Part shown: piece by piece, positions 1 to 5,179 of the stretch
Numbering within the stretch: position 1 is the first letter of the stretch
Layout of the letters: each line of letters starts with the position of its first letter
IMG/VR virus record: IMGVR_UViG_3300044858_004742
Span: 1 to 23,394 of that record
Strand: one strand, 5' to 3'
DNA length: 23,394 nt
DNA from: a virus
The notes under the pieces: model-generated
The model's database searches: none
Told to the model about the DNA's origin: nothing
Seen by the model: only the letters and a program-made list of their open reading frames with translations
Position numbers and translations under genes: made by a program

Positions 1-309
1 GACTCCCCCGCCACCGCAGCGCACTACATCAACTGCGCGATCAAGGAGATTGGGCAACTTCGCAAGGAGCGTGATGCTCTCATTCAGATGCGTGAACGAC
101 AATACGCTGCGGTAGTGATGGAGGACAATAATGCCTGCCTCACCGCCGAGCGTGACGAGATGAGGCGGCAACGGGACGAAGCACGAAGGGAAGTATGTAA
201 GAGAGTCGAATCGGCTAGTTGTTTGAGTGATGGTGAACCGACCACGCTTGCTTCTGATTACGCCCGTTGGTGTGGTTGGGACTGCTTCCCACAGGAGGAC
301 GGCAAGTGA
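1..309 (+). CDS. Coiled-coil protein, 5' end outside window
   Basis: The reading frame is open from the first base to a TGA at 307-309, so the gene starts upstream of the window; 102 residues are visible. The visible part is hydrophilic and heptad-like, rich in E, R, K and Q (for example ERDEMRRQRDEARRE), which suggests a coiled coil, with a short Trp/Cys-containing end (ARWCGWDC). I recognise no family. It overlaps the next gene by GTGA, and an AGGAGG (293-298) lies inside its 3' end, so the two are translationally coupled. The similar E/R-rich helices of the downstream gene suggest that the two are related. Confidence 0.7.
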   Translation, partial: DSPATAAHYINCAIKEIGQLRKERDALIQMRERQYAAVVMEDNNACLTAERDEMRRQRDEARREVCKRVESASCLSDGEPTTLASDYARWCGWDCFPQEDGK

Positions 310-620
310 GCGACGAAGAACGCGAATACCTGAACGAAACGATCAGAAGTCTCAACAATCAACTCGTTGATGCGTTGCGAGAGCGCGACGATGCGAGAGA
401 GCAGGCAGAACGGTGGGAGGACGATGCGCTGCGTCTGATGCAGGAGCGAAATGCCGCAGAGAGGGAGCGGGACGATGCGCGGTTCGCTGCTGCATATCAG
501 TATGCCAAGCACCACAACGGAGATATGCAGACACTGATGGACAACTTCTGCAAACTCAAGGGATGGGAAAAGATTAGGTTCTTTGTTGGTGACGATGACC
601 ACGCAAAACAAAGTCTTTAA
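306..620 (+). CDS. Coiled-coil small protein
   Basis: This is a 104-residue protein. I choose the GTG at 306 because an AGGAGG (293-298) sits 7 bases upstream and GTG overlaps the previous stop (GTGA). Residues 1-70 form an E/R/D-rich heptad pattern (RERDDAREQAERWEDD), a likely coiled coil, and the C-terminus carries the motif NFCKLKGWEK. Function unknown. The motif recurs, out of any complete gene, at 631-684 (see that entry), so the gene probably belongs to a small duplicated family in this phage. Confidence 0.7.
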   Translation: MSDEEREYLNETIRSLNNQLVDALRERDDAREQAERWEDDALRLMQERNAAERERDDARFAAAYQYAKHHNGDMQTLMDNFCKLKGWEKIRFFVGDDDHAKQSL

Positions 621-623
621 ACC

Positions 624-639
624 CATCTAAAACAATTTC
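624..639 (+). repeat. 16-bp direct repeat, left copy
   Basis: CATCTAAAACAATTTC occurs here and again, perfectly, at 1133-1148. The two copies bracket the gene at 684-1139. Confidence 0.85.
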
Positions 640-684
640 TTCAAACTCAAAGGTTGGAACAACACCAACAAGGAACCGCAGTAA
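631..684 (+). pseudogene. C-terminal remnant of a paralogue of the 306-620 gene
   Basis: Reading from 631 gives NNFFKLKGW followed by about eight residues and a TAA at 682-684. This resembles the NFCKLKGW end of the upstream gene, and the DNA from 541 and from 632 aligns with about four of five bases identical over some 26 positions. No start codon or upstream coding part remains; the codon before 631 is TAA. I read it as the tail of a duplicated gene whose body was lost. Its stop overlaps the ATG of the next gene (TAATG). Confidence 0.45.
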
Positions 685-1139
685 TGGCAATCAGCACAGT
701 CGGAGTATCAACACTTTTCTCGTCGGACGGTCAGGTGTTTTCGCGTTCAGAATATCAGGGCGCGATTTATCAAGAAGTCCACTTCACGGATCGGTTGGCG
801 TTTGACACGCAGTTCACGATTACCGAGCCGCGTGGCGAGGCACTGACAAACTTCACCTTTCCCAATTACCCGCTCATTCCCAACAAGCACTTCATGGGAT
901 CGTTTGATGGATTCTGGATTCACAAAATCTACAACGGCAAGCAGTTGGTGATGACGGTGCAGGGGGTGGATCAGGACTTGTTTATTCCCGTGGTGCATGA
1001 CCGCGTGGAGAGCGTGTGTATGCAGGCTTCCACTGAATTGAATGGAAGCGATTGTGAGCCACCCGATGTTCCTGCACCTGGTGCGCTTGCGGTTTTCTTG
1101 ACTGCCGCATTCGTGGCATCACGCCGAAAGCGCATCTAA
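684..1139 (+). CDS. Protein with PEP-CTERM-like C-terminal sorting signal
   Basis: This 151-residue protein starts at ATG 684; an AAGGAA lies 8 bases upstream, and the longer in-frame start has no ribosome site. Residues 1-125 are a soluble-looking region of unknown family. The last 23 residues have a three-part layout: VPAPG, a hydrophobic helix (ALAVFLTAAFVAS) and a basic tail (RRKRI). This is the architecture of PEP-CTERM signals processed by exosortase; the PAPG variant is, from memory, common in Planctomycetota. No N-terminal signal peptide is evident, which is odd because PEP-CTERM proteins are normally Sec-exported. A simple tail-anchored membrane protein is the alternative. A strong terminator follows at 1163. 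Confidence 0.65.
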   Translation: MAISTVGVSTLFSSDGQVFSRSEYQGAIYQEVHFTDRLAFDTQFTITEPRGEALTNFTFPNYPLIPNKHFMGSFDGFWIHKIYNGKQLVMTVQGVDQDLFIPVVHDRVESVCMQASTELNGSDCEPPDVPAPGALAVFLTAAFVASRRKRI

Positions 1140-1148
1140 AACAATTTC
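1133..1148 (+). repeat. 16-bp direct repeat, right copy
   Basis: This is the perfect second copy of the 624-639 repeat. It contains the TAA stop codon of the 684-1139 gene. Confidence 0.85.
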
Positions 1149-1162
1149 ATACACCGTGAAGA

Positions 1163-1186
1163 GCCGCCCTACGGGGCGGCTTTTTT
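1163..1186 (+). terminator. Rho-independent terminator
   Basis: A perfect 7-bp GC stem (GCCGCCC/GGGCGGC) closes a TACG loop and is followed by six T. It ends the transcript of the 306-1139 genes. Confidence 0.9.
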
Positions 1187-1212
1187 CATAGATACTGACG
1201 GAGGATTTTGTA

Positions 1213-1524
1213 ATGCTTGATGATTCAAAAATCATCGGGATTGATCTTGCCCGTGTGGACGGGGAGTGCGCCGTATACGCGATCTACGAGTCTAGGAACG
1301 GCGGAGAGGCGTGGATGCCCCTGAAGGAGTCTGGGAGCATCTGCGACCTGTTAGAGTTCGCCAAGGCACGATACGGCAGCGACACGCCACTGGTCATGCA
1401 GCAGCACATTCAAGAAATTCTGCGGGTTCAAATAATTGAAGAGGTAGAGGCACAGCGGAGACACAAACCAACACCACGAAAGAATTGGTTCAGAAGGGTT
1501 TGGGATTTCTTCAGAAGGAGATAG
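1213..1524 (+). CDS. Small protein of unknown function
   Basis: This is a 103-residue protein with a GGAGGA 8 bases before its ATG. The N-terminus has a beta-strand-like start (IIGIDLARVDGE), superficially like an RNase H/actin-type strand but too short to call. The C-terminus is strongly basic and aromatic (FRRVWDFFRRR), suggesting nucleic-acid or membrane contact. The Shine-Dalgarno of the next gene lies inside its last codons, so the two genes form an operon. Confidence 0.7.
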   Translation: MLDDSKIIGIDLARVDGECAVYAIYESRNGGEAWMPLKESGSICDLLEFAKARYGSDTPLVMQQHIQEILRVQIIEEVEAQRRHKPTPRKNWFRRVWDFFRRR

Positions 1525-1526
1525 CC

Positions 1527-1700
1527 ATGAAGAAAACCGAGAAGGAATTGCAGGACGATCTGTTGACCGCAGCGGCTCTCGCCGTTCACTCGTATGAGGA
1601 ATATCTTCTGGACCAAATAGGGTGGCGTGAATTGGCACAAGTCATGCAGTCACTCCGCAAGTCTGTGGCAGCAATAGATCGCCACAAACTCTCCAAATAA
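1527..1700 (+). CDS. Small acidic/helical protein
   Basis: This is a 57-residue protein. I chose ATG 1527 because AGAAGGAG lies 7-8 bases upstream and the previous gene stops at 1524; the longer in-frame start at 1485 would overlap that gene without a ribosome site. The sequence is predicted to be almost entirely helical and is not recognised. Confidence 0.65.
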   Translation: MKKTEKELQDDLLTAAALAVHSYEEYLLDQIGWRELAQVMQSLRKSVAAIDRHKLSK

Positions 1701-1796
1701 TCAATCGGCGTAAAGTATACACTTTTATATTGGTGTGAATTTTCCACTCGTATAAGTATCTGTGTCCGGTATGAAGATGAGAAGTAATTAGAAATC

Positions 1797-1812
1797 ACTA
1801 GTTTAAACTAGT
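1797..1812. repeat. 16-bp perfect palindrome
   Basis: ACTAGTTTAAACTAGT is self-complementary over all 16 bases. It lies in the 210-base gap between 1700 and 1911, about 50 bases upstream of a sigma70-like promoter. It may be an operator or protein-binding site; no function is shown. Confidence 0.8.
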
Positions 1813-1860
1813 AACACCAGACACCCCCACAATGAAATACAGAAAACCCACACAGAGGGA

Positions 1861-1888
1861 TTGCGTTCCTGTCCTGTCATGCTATACT
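1861..1888 (+). promoter_or_regulatory. Sigma70-like promoter
   Basis: TTGCGT (1861-1866), 16 bases, then TATACT (1883-1888) with an extended -10 TG (TGCTATACTGT). The same string GCTATACTGT recurs in the gp32 promoter. It drives the 1911 gene, 22 bases downstream. Confidence 0.7.
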
Positions 1889-1910
1889 GTGAGCATGAAA
1901 GGAGTCAGGC

Positions 1911-2174
1911 ATGAGCGCGTATCGGCTACACATTGACATACCTCTGCCTATGAGTGAAGTTGACGCGATTGCAGTCACCGAAACTGTTCTCGCAGTCCTT
2001 CAGTCCCCTCATCTCCTTCAGGGACTCCAGAGCCGTGGAGTTCCCTCGCTTAACTACCGTTTGGGGCATGACGAAGATCGGCAACGGAGCAACTACCTAC
2101 AGAAGACTCCGAGTGGTCATGTCACCTGCAACAAGAACCGAATCGCTCTAGATACCGTTGGAGAAACACCATGA
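1911..2174 (+). CDS. Small protein of unknown function
   Basis: This 87-residue protein has a good ribosome site (GAAAGGAG, 1897-1904) and sits directly downstream of the 1861-1888 promoter. It has a short hydrophobic strand region near residues 5-35 and a polar end. It is not recognised. Its stop overlaps the next start in an ATGA, so the next gene is translationally coupled to it. Confidence 0.65.
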   Translation: MSAYRLHIDIPLPMSEVDAIAVTETVLAVLQSPHLLQGLQSRGVPSLNYRLGHDEDRQRSNYLQKTPSGHVTCNKNRIALDTVGETP

Positions 2175-2350
2175 AGAAGATTGCCGCAAAGAAGATCACC
2201 AAGACCCAGCCTCGCATTCTGTTTTGGAACATGACCCGTGAAGACATTGAGCAATTGCTCCTGACGGGCTGCATCGTGCTGCTGTCCATCGGTGTGTGTG
2301 CGATGGGGCTTGGACTGTATGCAACGGCTACGCGAGTAGTTGTAAAGTAA
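2171..2350 (+). CDS. Small single-pass membrane protein
   Basis: This 59-residue protein starts at an ATG that overlaps the previous stop (ATGA). The N-terminus is basic (MKKIAAKKITK). Residues about 28-50 form one hydrophobic helix (LLLTGCIVLLSIGVCAMGL), followed by a short basic end. It is likely inserted in the host inner membrane; no family is recognised. tRNA-Ile follows within ten bases. Confidence 0.65.
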   Translation: MKKIAAKKITKTQPRILFWNMTREDIEQLLLTGCIVLLSIGVCAMGLGLYATATRVVVK

Positions 2351-2358
2351 AACCACTA

Positions 2359-2429
2359 GGGCAGTGGGCGGACGGCTTCGCAGACCTGCTTATACCAGGT
2401 TCATTCAGGATCGACACCTGAACTGCCCA
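2359..2429 (+). tRNA. tRNA-Ile (anticodon TAT), atypical
   Basis: A 71-base cloverleaf can be drawn: acceptor GGGCAGT/ACTGCCC (7 bp, perfect), a GCG/CGC D-stem with a GG-containing loop, anticodon stem ACCTG/CAGGT (5 bp, perfect) around CTTATAC, a 4-base variable loop, T stem TCAGG/CCTGA (5 bp, perfect) and discriminator A. The anticodon TAT would read AUA. Position 8 is G instead of T, and the T-loop is ATCGACA, lacking T54. All stems are intact, so I call it a probable tRNA with unusual tertiary positions. Confidence 0.7.
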
Positions 2430-2452
2430 TTCAAATTCTACAAAGGGAACCC

Positions 2453-2758
2453 ATGCACTACGATGACGAACAGTATGACACCGATCACGAAAACTATGAA
2501 GACGGCAACACGCCGCTTCCTAGCGATCAGGTGGCATTTCTTGATTACGGCAATGACGGGCTGTGGATTGTGGGAATTATGAATCCCCACGAACAGGGCG
2601 ACCGGCGGATCACCGAGATCATTGATGAGGATTCGGACATAAATAGTCTTGTGAAGAGGGCGGTTTACGATTGGGGAGTTGACCCGCACGAACTGTGGGT
2701 TTCCCCGTGTGCAAAGGAAATTGCCACCCTGACCCTTACCACTGGCAGAAGGATTTAA
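2453..2758 (+). CDS. Acidic small protein
   Basis: This is a 101-residue protein with AAAGGGAA before its ATG. The first 20 residues are very rich in D, E, Y and H (HYDDEQYDTDHENYED). The middle has a beta-like stretch (VAFLDYGNDGLWIVGIM). The charge pattern could suit nucleic-acid mimicry or protein binding, but that is only a suggestion. It lies 24 bases after tRNA-Ile and just before the 2761 gene. Confidence 0.65.
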   Translation: MHYDDEQYDTDHENYEDGNTPLPSDQVAFLDYGNDGLWIVGIMNPHEQGDRRITEIIDEDSDINSLVKRAVYDWGVDPHELWVSPCAKEIATLTLTTGRRI

Positions 2759-2760
2759 GT

Positions 2761-2967
2761 ATGGCTACACCAAAGAAGACAACCACCATTTCACTTGAGA
2801 TGGCTGTGGGTGATGCGGTCTTCCTGAAGATTGCAAAGATGGCTCACGCAAACAATCTCACCTTCAACGAGCAGATCAATCGGATCGTGCAGGAAGCAGT
2901 GGCAGGGCTTGATCGCCCCGTCGCTGTCCCCGCGCCCTTCGGTTTCTCAGCCAAGCCCAACGGATAA
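2761..2967 (+). CDS. Small protein, possibly ribbon-helix-helix type
   Basis: This 68-residue protein starts at ATG 2761, two bases after the previous stop. The AAGGATTTAAGT upstream contains a ribosome site, and the longer frame overlaps the previous gene. A beta strand (TTTISLEMA) followed by two helices (DAVFLKIAKMAHANN and NEQINRIVQEAV) resembles the ribbon-helix-helix fold of small DNA-binding repressors. The tail is Pro-rich. A regulatory role is plausible but rests on secondary-structure pattern alone. Confidence 0.6.
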   Translation: MATPKKTTTISLEMAVGDAVFLKIAKMAHANNLTFNEQINRIVQEAVAGLDRPVAVPAPFGFSAKPNG

Positions 2968-3024
2968 CACCATGCGTGGCTTGCTGCAACGGTTTGAGGA
3001 TTGCGAACCAACAGGAGGCTACCC

Positions 3025-3231
3025 ATGCGTGACGAAGAACGGGAAGAACTTCAGACCCTTCGGGAATTGGCGAAAGCCGTTGATGACCTACTTGGGGATT
3101 TTCCCCCGCTCCAACGATACAGGCGTGACCGCAGCGGAACGGTCGGGTTTACACCTCGCACTCTTTCGCTATACCGATACACTTGGAGACTCTTAAATGT
3201 TTGGAAGAAAGCACGAAAAGACGGAGGTTGA
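3025..3231 (+). CDS. Small basic/coiled protein
   Basis: This 68-residue protein starts at ATG 3025, seven bases after an AGGAGG. Its N-terminus (RDEEREELQ) resembles that of the 306 gene (SDEEREYLN), suggesting a shared origin. The C-terminal half is basic. An overlapping frame (2972-3196) without a ribosome site is rejected. The stop lies 3 bases before the next ATG. Confidence 0.6.
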   Translation: MRDEEREELQTLRELAKAVDDLLGDFPPLQRYRRDRSGTVGFTPRTLSLYRYTWRLLNVWKKARKDGG

Positions 3232-3234
3232 ACG

Positions 3235-3393
3235 ATGGAAGGCAAACATGGAGCAGGGAAGGGAGATTCCTATCGTCCGGTTGATCGGTTGGCTTGGGAG
3301 CGTGGTTGGGATGCGATCTTCGGAAAAGCCCAAGTTCAAAAGCCCAAGCGGAAACCGCGCACTGGGAAGAGCAAGCACCCGCGAAATCCATAA
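3235..3393 (+). CDS. Short conserved phage protein (GKGDSYRPVD motif)
   Basis: This is a 52-residue protein with ACGGAGG 8 bases upstream. It contains GKGDSYRPVD and, a little later, WDAIFGK, a combination I recall from short proteins of unknown function in many T4-like and other large phages. The C-terminus is Lys/Arg/Pro-rich. It lies in a tight run of small genes (3025, 3235, 3398), so it is likely co-transcribed with them. The longer overlapping frame that starts at 3197 is not needed to explain the region. Confidence 0.65.
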   Translation: MEGKHGAGKGDSYRPVDRLAWERGWDAIFGKAQVQKPKRKPRTGKSKHPRNP

Positions 3394-3397
3394 GTTC

Positions 3398-3655
3398 ATG
3401 CTGTTCCGCCTGATGCGTAGCATGAGCGAAGAGTATTTCGCTGCGGGATGGATGCACGGATTGGAACTGTCCTTGTGGCACATGGCACTGAAGGGCGACT
3501 CGTATGAGGGACAAATGCTCCTGATGTGCGCGGAAACCGCAGGGGGCTGGTGGGTGTGGGACGATGATCGTGATGAGAATGTGTTTGTTCCACTCCCTGT
3601 TTGGCGGCAGATGTACGAGCAGTATGCAGGAGAGATTGCAGAACCTGTTCGGTAA
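3398..3655 (+). CDS. Small conserved phage protein
   Basis: I take ATG 3398, five bases after the previous stop, giving 85 residues. The in-frame extension to 3197 would overlap the 3235 gene completely. The EEYFAAGWMHGLE-type segment and a second W-rich part (GGWWVWDDD) resemble short phage proteins of unknown role. No clear Shine-Dalgarno precedes the ATG, so it probably depends on coupling to the gene before it. The tmRNA gene begins immediately downstream. Confidence 0.6.
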   Translation: MLFRLMRSMSEEYFAAGWMHGLELSLWHMALKGDSYEGQMLLMCAETAGGWWVWDDDRDENVFVPLPVWRQMYEQYAGEIAEPVR

Positions 3656-3661
3656 TAAATA
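3654..3661 (+). promoter_or_regulatory. Possible T4-type late promoter (AATAAATA)
   Basis: AATAAATA differs from the T4 late octamer TATAAATA at one base and is flanked by GGTA/TACC arms. It overlaps the stop of the preceding gene and lies just upstream of the tmRNA acceptor piece. Confidence 0.4.
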
Positions 3662-3666
3662 CCAAT

Positions 3667-3975
3667 GGCATTGTTGATAGCGGACTGAACCACATACAGC
3701 ACGGGGGTTCAACTCCCCCCGACTCCATTAAAAGATGCGCGAACGCGAAGTGACTGCATCACTCGCCTCTTCCCGCAGTCAAGTCCTCCGATTGCAGCGG
3801 GGGCAAATATACGGGGTCGATTCGGAATCGACTGGTGTGTAGTAGAGAAGCAGGAGATGCCCGAGGGGTGCAGCGGACCCTCGTTAAAAACACCGGTGCA
3901 ACAATAATTGCCAACAGACTGGCAATGGCGGCTTGAAGCCGTGGGGACTGATCCTCCCGCGACTGAACGGATCAA
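3667..3975 (+). ncRNA. ssrA: Circularly permuted (two-piece) tmRNA
   Basis: The 3' tRNA half comes first: GACTGAACCACATACAG, then T stem GGGGG (3703-3707), loop TTCAACT, CCCCC, 3' acceptor strand CGACTCC (3720-3726) and discriminator A3727; CCA is not encoded. After an 85-base spacer (3728-3812) comes the 5' half: acceptor GGGGTCG (3813-3819), a D-loop-like ATTCGGAATCGAC, then CGAGGG/CCCTCG (first pseudoknot stem) and the resume region AATAATT-GCC. The acceptor strands pair over 7 bp with a G-U at the third pair, the AlaRS identity element. The tag reads from GCC 3910: ANRLAMAA, then TGA 3934-3936 in a CGGCTT/AAGCCG hairpin. The RNA would rescue stalled ribosomes with SmpB. Outer ends are approximate. 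Confidence 0.88.
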
Positions 3976-4002
3976 GGGAGCCGCAAGGCTCCCTTTTCTT
4001 TT
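3976..4002 (+). terminator. Rho-independent terminator of the tmRNA
   Basis: Perfect stem GGGAGCC/GGCTCCC around a GCAA loop, followed by TTTTCTTTT. Confidence 0.9.
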
Positions 4003-4031
4003 ATACATAATTGAACACGGAGGACACACGC

Positions 4032-4271
4032 ATGAGTTACCTGTTCAATGAAGCCAAGCCATTTGCAAATAATACTTCAGTTGGAAAATGCAAGGGAGTT
4101 CTACTAACTGCTGATGGCACCAATAGAACCGCTGATTTGTGGACTTATACCGATGCAGGAACCACTGCTGCTACCCGTGTTGCAATTTTAGCAAATACCA
4201 CCCAAATTTATCATTTAAGAGTTTGGGGAATTTCCTTTGGTGCTGGCATCACTGGCGCGGTTCTCGCCTAA
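4032..4271 (+). CDS. Small beta-rich protein, possible virion decoration protein
   Basis: This 79-residue protein starts at ATG 4032, with GGAGG 8 bases upstream; the in-frame start at 4011 precedes that ribosome site. It is rich in T, A, G and N with alternating hydrophobics (CKGVLLTADG, TRVAILANTTQIYHLRVWGISFG). The pattern is like small beta-sandwich head or tail decoration proteins of phages, but I cannot name a family. It has a few TMs-like Gly/Ala residues at the end but no true membrane helix. Confidence 0.55.
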   Translation: MSYLFNEAKPFANNTSVGKCKGVLLTADGTNRTADLWTYTDAGTTAATRVAILANTTQIYHLRVWGISFGAGITGAVLA

Positions 4272-4299
4272 CAAAATATTCATAAATCGTAGAAGGGTA

Positions 4300-4328
4300 T
4301 TGACCGTGCCCCCAAGGTGGACTATACT
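4300..4328 (+). promoter_or_regulatory. Sigma70-like promoter
   Basis: TTGACC (4300-4305), 17 bases, TATACT (4323-4328). The bases AAATCGTAG-AAGGG just upstream are nearly repeated before the 5799 promoter. The expected start of transcription coincides with the ATG at 4335. Confidence 0.75.
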
Positions 4329-4334
4329 TTGGGC

Positions 4335-4532
4335 ATGGCAAAGCGAGTCCTAGACCCCATTGACATTGAAGCGGAACGACAGGGCAGTGCCCTGCGCCGT
4401 GGACGGCAGCAGCAGTGCAAGCCCTACGGATTCAACAAGCGCACCCATGCAGAACGCCGTGCGCGGCGTGACGGTGAAGCGCGGCAAGAGTGCCGCACCG
4501 TGAAGACCCGTATGTTTGTGGAGGCGTGGTGA
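4335..4532 (+). CDS. Small Arg-rich basic protein, probably leaderless
   Basis: This 65-residue, strongly basic protein contains Arg-rich stretches (ALRRGRQQQ, AERRARRD), suggesting nucleic-acid or ribosome binding. The -10 box TATACT ends at 4328, so transcription should begin at about 4334-4336, on the ATG itself. There is no Shine-Dalgarno, and the mRNA is expected to be leaderless. A GTG at 4317 in frame lies inside the promoter and is rejected. The stop overlaps the next ATG (TGATG). Confidence 0.6.
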   Translation: MAKRVLDPIDIEAERQGSALRRGRQQQCKPYGFNKRTHAERRARRDGEARQECRTVKTRMFVEAW

Positions 4533-4744
4533 TGCGCTGCTGCGATACTTGTGGGAAGACTATTCCCCCTGCGCGTCTTGAGGCTCTGCCCCATACCACT
4601 ACTTGCGTGGGATGCTCTCGCGCCACAACTTTCGTAGGTTTCATGGATTGGGCACACAAGACCGCACCTGAACTAGTAATGGTGAATGGTGCAGACACGG
4701 AAAACCTGCGACGAGCGCAAAGAATAAATTCACGCGCCCGTTGA
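4532..4744 (+). CDS. DksA/TraR-type zinc-finger protein
   Basis: This 70-residue protein has C4-x2-C7 and C25-x2-C28, with the connecting sequence GKTIPPARLEALPH, the signature of the C4 zinc finger of the DksA/TraR family (C-x2-CG-x-I-x3-RL-x-ALP...C-x2-C). DksA-like proteins bind the secondary channel of RNA polymerase. The coiled-coil arm that normally precedes the finger is absent; a helix follows instead, so it may be a minimal TraR-like RNA-polymerase modulator or only a zinc ribbon. GGAGGCG precedes the ATG, which overlaps the previous stop. tRNA-Gly follows directly. Confidence 0.75.
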   Translation: MRCCDTCGKTIPPARLEALPHTTTCVGCSRATTFVGFMDWAHKTAPELVMVNGADTENLRRAQRINSRAR

Positions 4745-4768
4745 CAGCAACTGCGAGTGTCGTATAAT
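4741..4768 (+). promoter_or_regulatory. Consensus sigma70-like promoter overlapping tRNA-Gly
   Basis: TTGACA (4741-4746), 16 bases, TATAAT (4763-4768): both hexamers are perfect, but the -10 lies in the D-arm of tRNA-Gly. Transcription would begin inside the tRNA and serve the 4841 gene or tRNA-Lys, not the tRNA itself. The TATAAT may simply be D-arm sequence. Confidence 0.45.
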
Positions 4769-4825
4769 GGCTCATTACGCGGGTTTTCCAAACCCGACAT
4801 GAGAGTTCGATTCTCTCCACTCGCA
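4753..4825 (+). tRNA. tRNA-Gly (anticodon TCC)
   Basis: A 73-base cloverleaf: acceptor GCGAGTG/CACTCGC, anticodon stem CGGGT/ACCCG with loop TTTCCAA, T arm GAGAG-TTCGATT-CTCTC and discriminator A. CCA is not encoded. It reads GGA. Confidence 0.95.
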
Positions 4826-4840
4826 CTACAGGAGGTATGA

Positions 4841-5080
4841 ATGGCACGACGAGAACTTAATCCGCACATGGAATTGAGCATTACCACCAATCCCCACTAT
4901 CCTGATGAGCCATCGCTGCACATCAAGGGCGTGGACACGGTGGAACAAGTCGATACATACACCACTGATGAAGTGGAAGACTTGATTGATCGTCTTCACT
5001 TGCTTCTTGGAGAAATGGAACACAAGCGTAAGATCATGGAGTTCAGCAAGGCTCCTACGCTTTGGGATGGAATTGATTGA
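4841..5080 (+). CDS. Small protein of unknown function
   Basis: This is a 79-residue protein with AGGAGG (4830-4835) 5 bases before the ATG. An acidic middle (DTVEQVDTYTTDEVEDLIDRL) and a helix of heptad type are visible; the end contains APTLWDG. It is not recognised. It lies between tRNA-Gly and tRNA-Lys and probably shares their transcript. Confidence 0.65.
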   Translation: MARRELNPHMELSITTNPHYPDEPSLHIKGVDTVEQVDTYTTDEVEDLIDRLHLLLGEMEHKRKIMEFSKAPTLWDGID

Positions 5081-5086
5081 GACAAT

Positions 5087-5159
5087 GCCTTCGTAGCGCA
5101 ATTGGTAGCGCAGTTGACTTTTAATCAATTGGTTGTGGGTTCGAGTCCCGCCGAAGGCA
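5087..5159 (+). tRNA. tRNA-Lys (anticodon TTT)
   Basis: A 73-base cloverleaf: acceptor GCCTTCG/CGAAGGC, anticodon stem GTTGA/TCAAT with loop CTTTTAA, T arm GTGGG-TTCGAGT-CCCGC and discriminator A. CCA is not encoded. Confidence 0.95.
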
Positions 5160-5179
5160 CGATACAAAAAGGAAAACAA

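Noticed and set aside
1730-1756. TTGGTG/TATAAG promoter
   Set aside because: Both hexamers are weak, the spacing is 15, and no gene follows closely.
2972-3196. 74-residue alternative frame over the 3025 gene
   Set aside because: No Shine-Dalgarno; the 3025 frame has a perfect AGGAGG and a sequence resembling the 306 gene.
3197-3397. Longer N-terminus for the 3398 gene
   Set aside because: It would overlap the entire 3235-3393 gene, which has a better ribosome site and a recognisable motif.
3149-3712. Minus-strand open frames of 187 and 169 residues
   Set aside because: They lie antisense to three well-supported plus-strand small genes and to the tmRNA acceptor piece, with Pro/His/Ser-rich composition typical of shadow frames.
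3910-3936. Longer tmRNA tag starting at GCA 3898 (ATIIANRLAMAA)
   Set aside because: The AATAATT-GCC context aligns with the E. coli resume region better than the bases before GCA; it remains a minor alternative.
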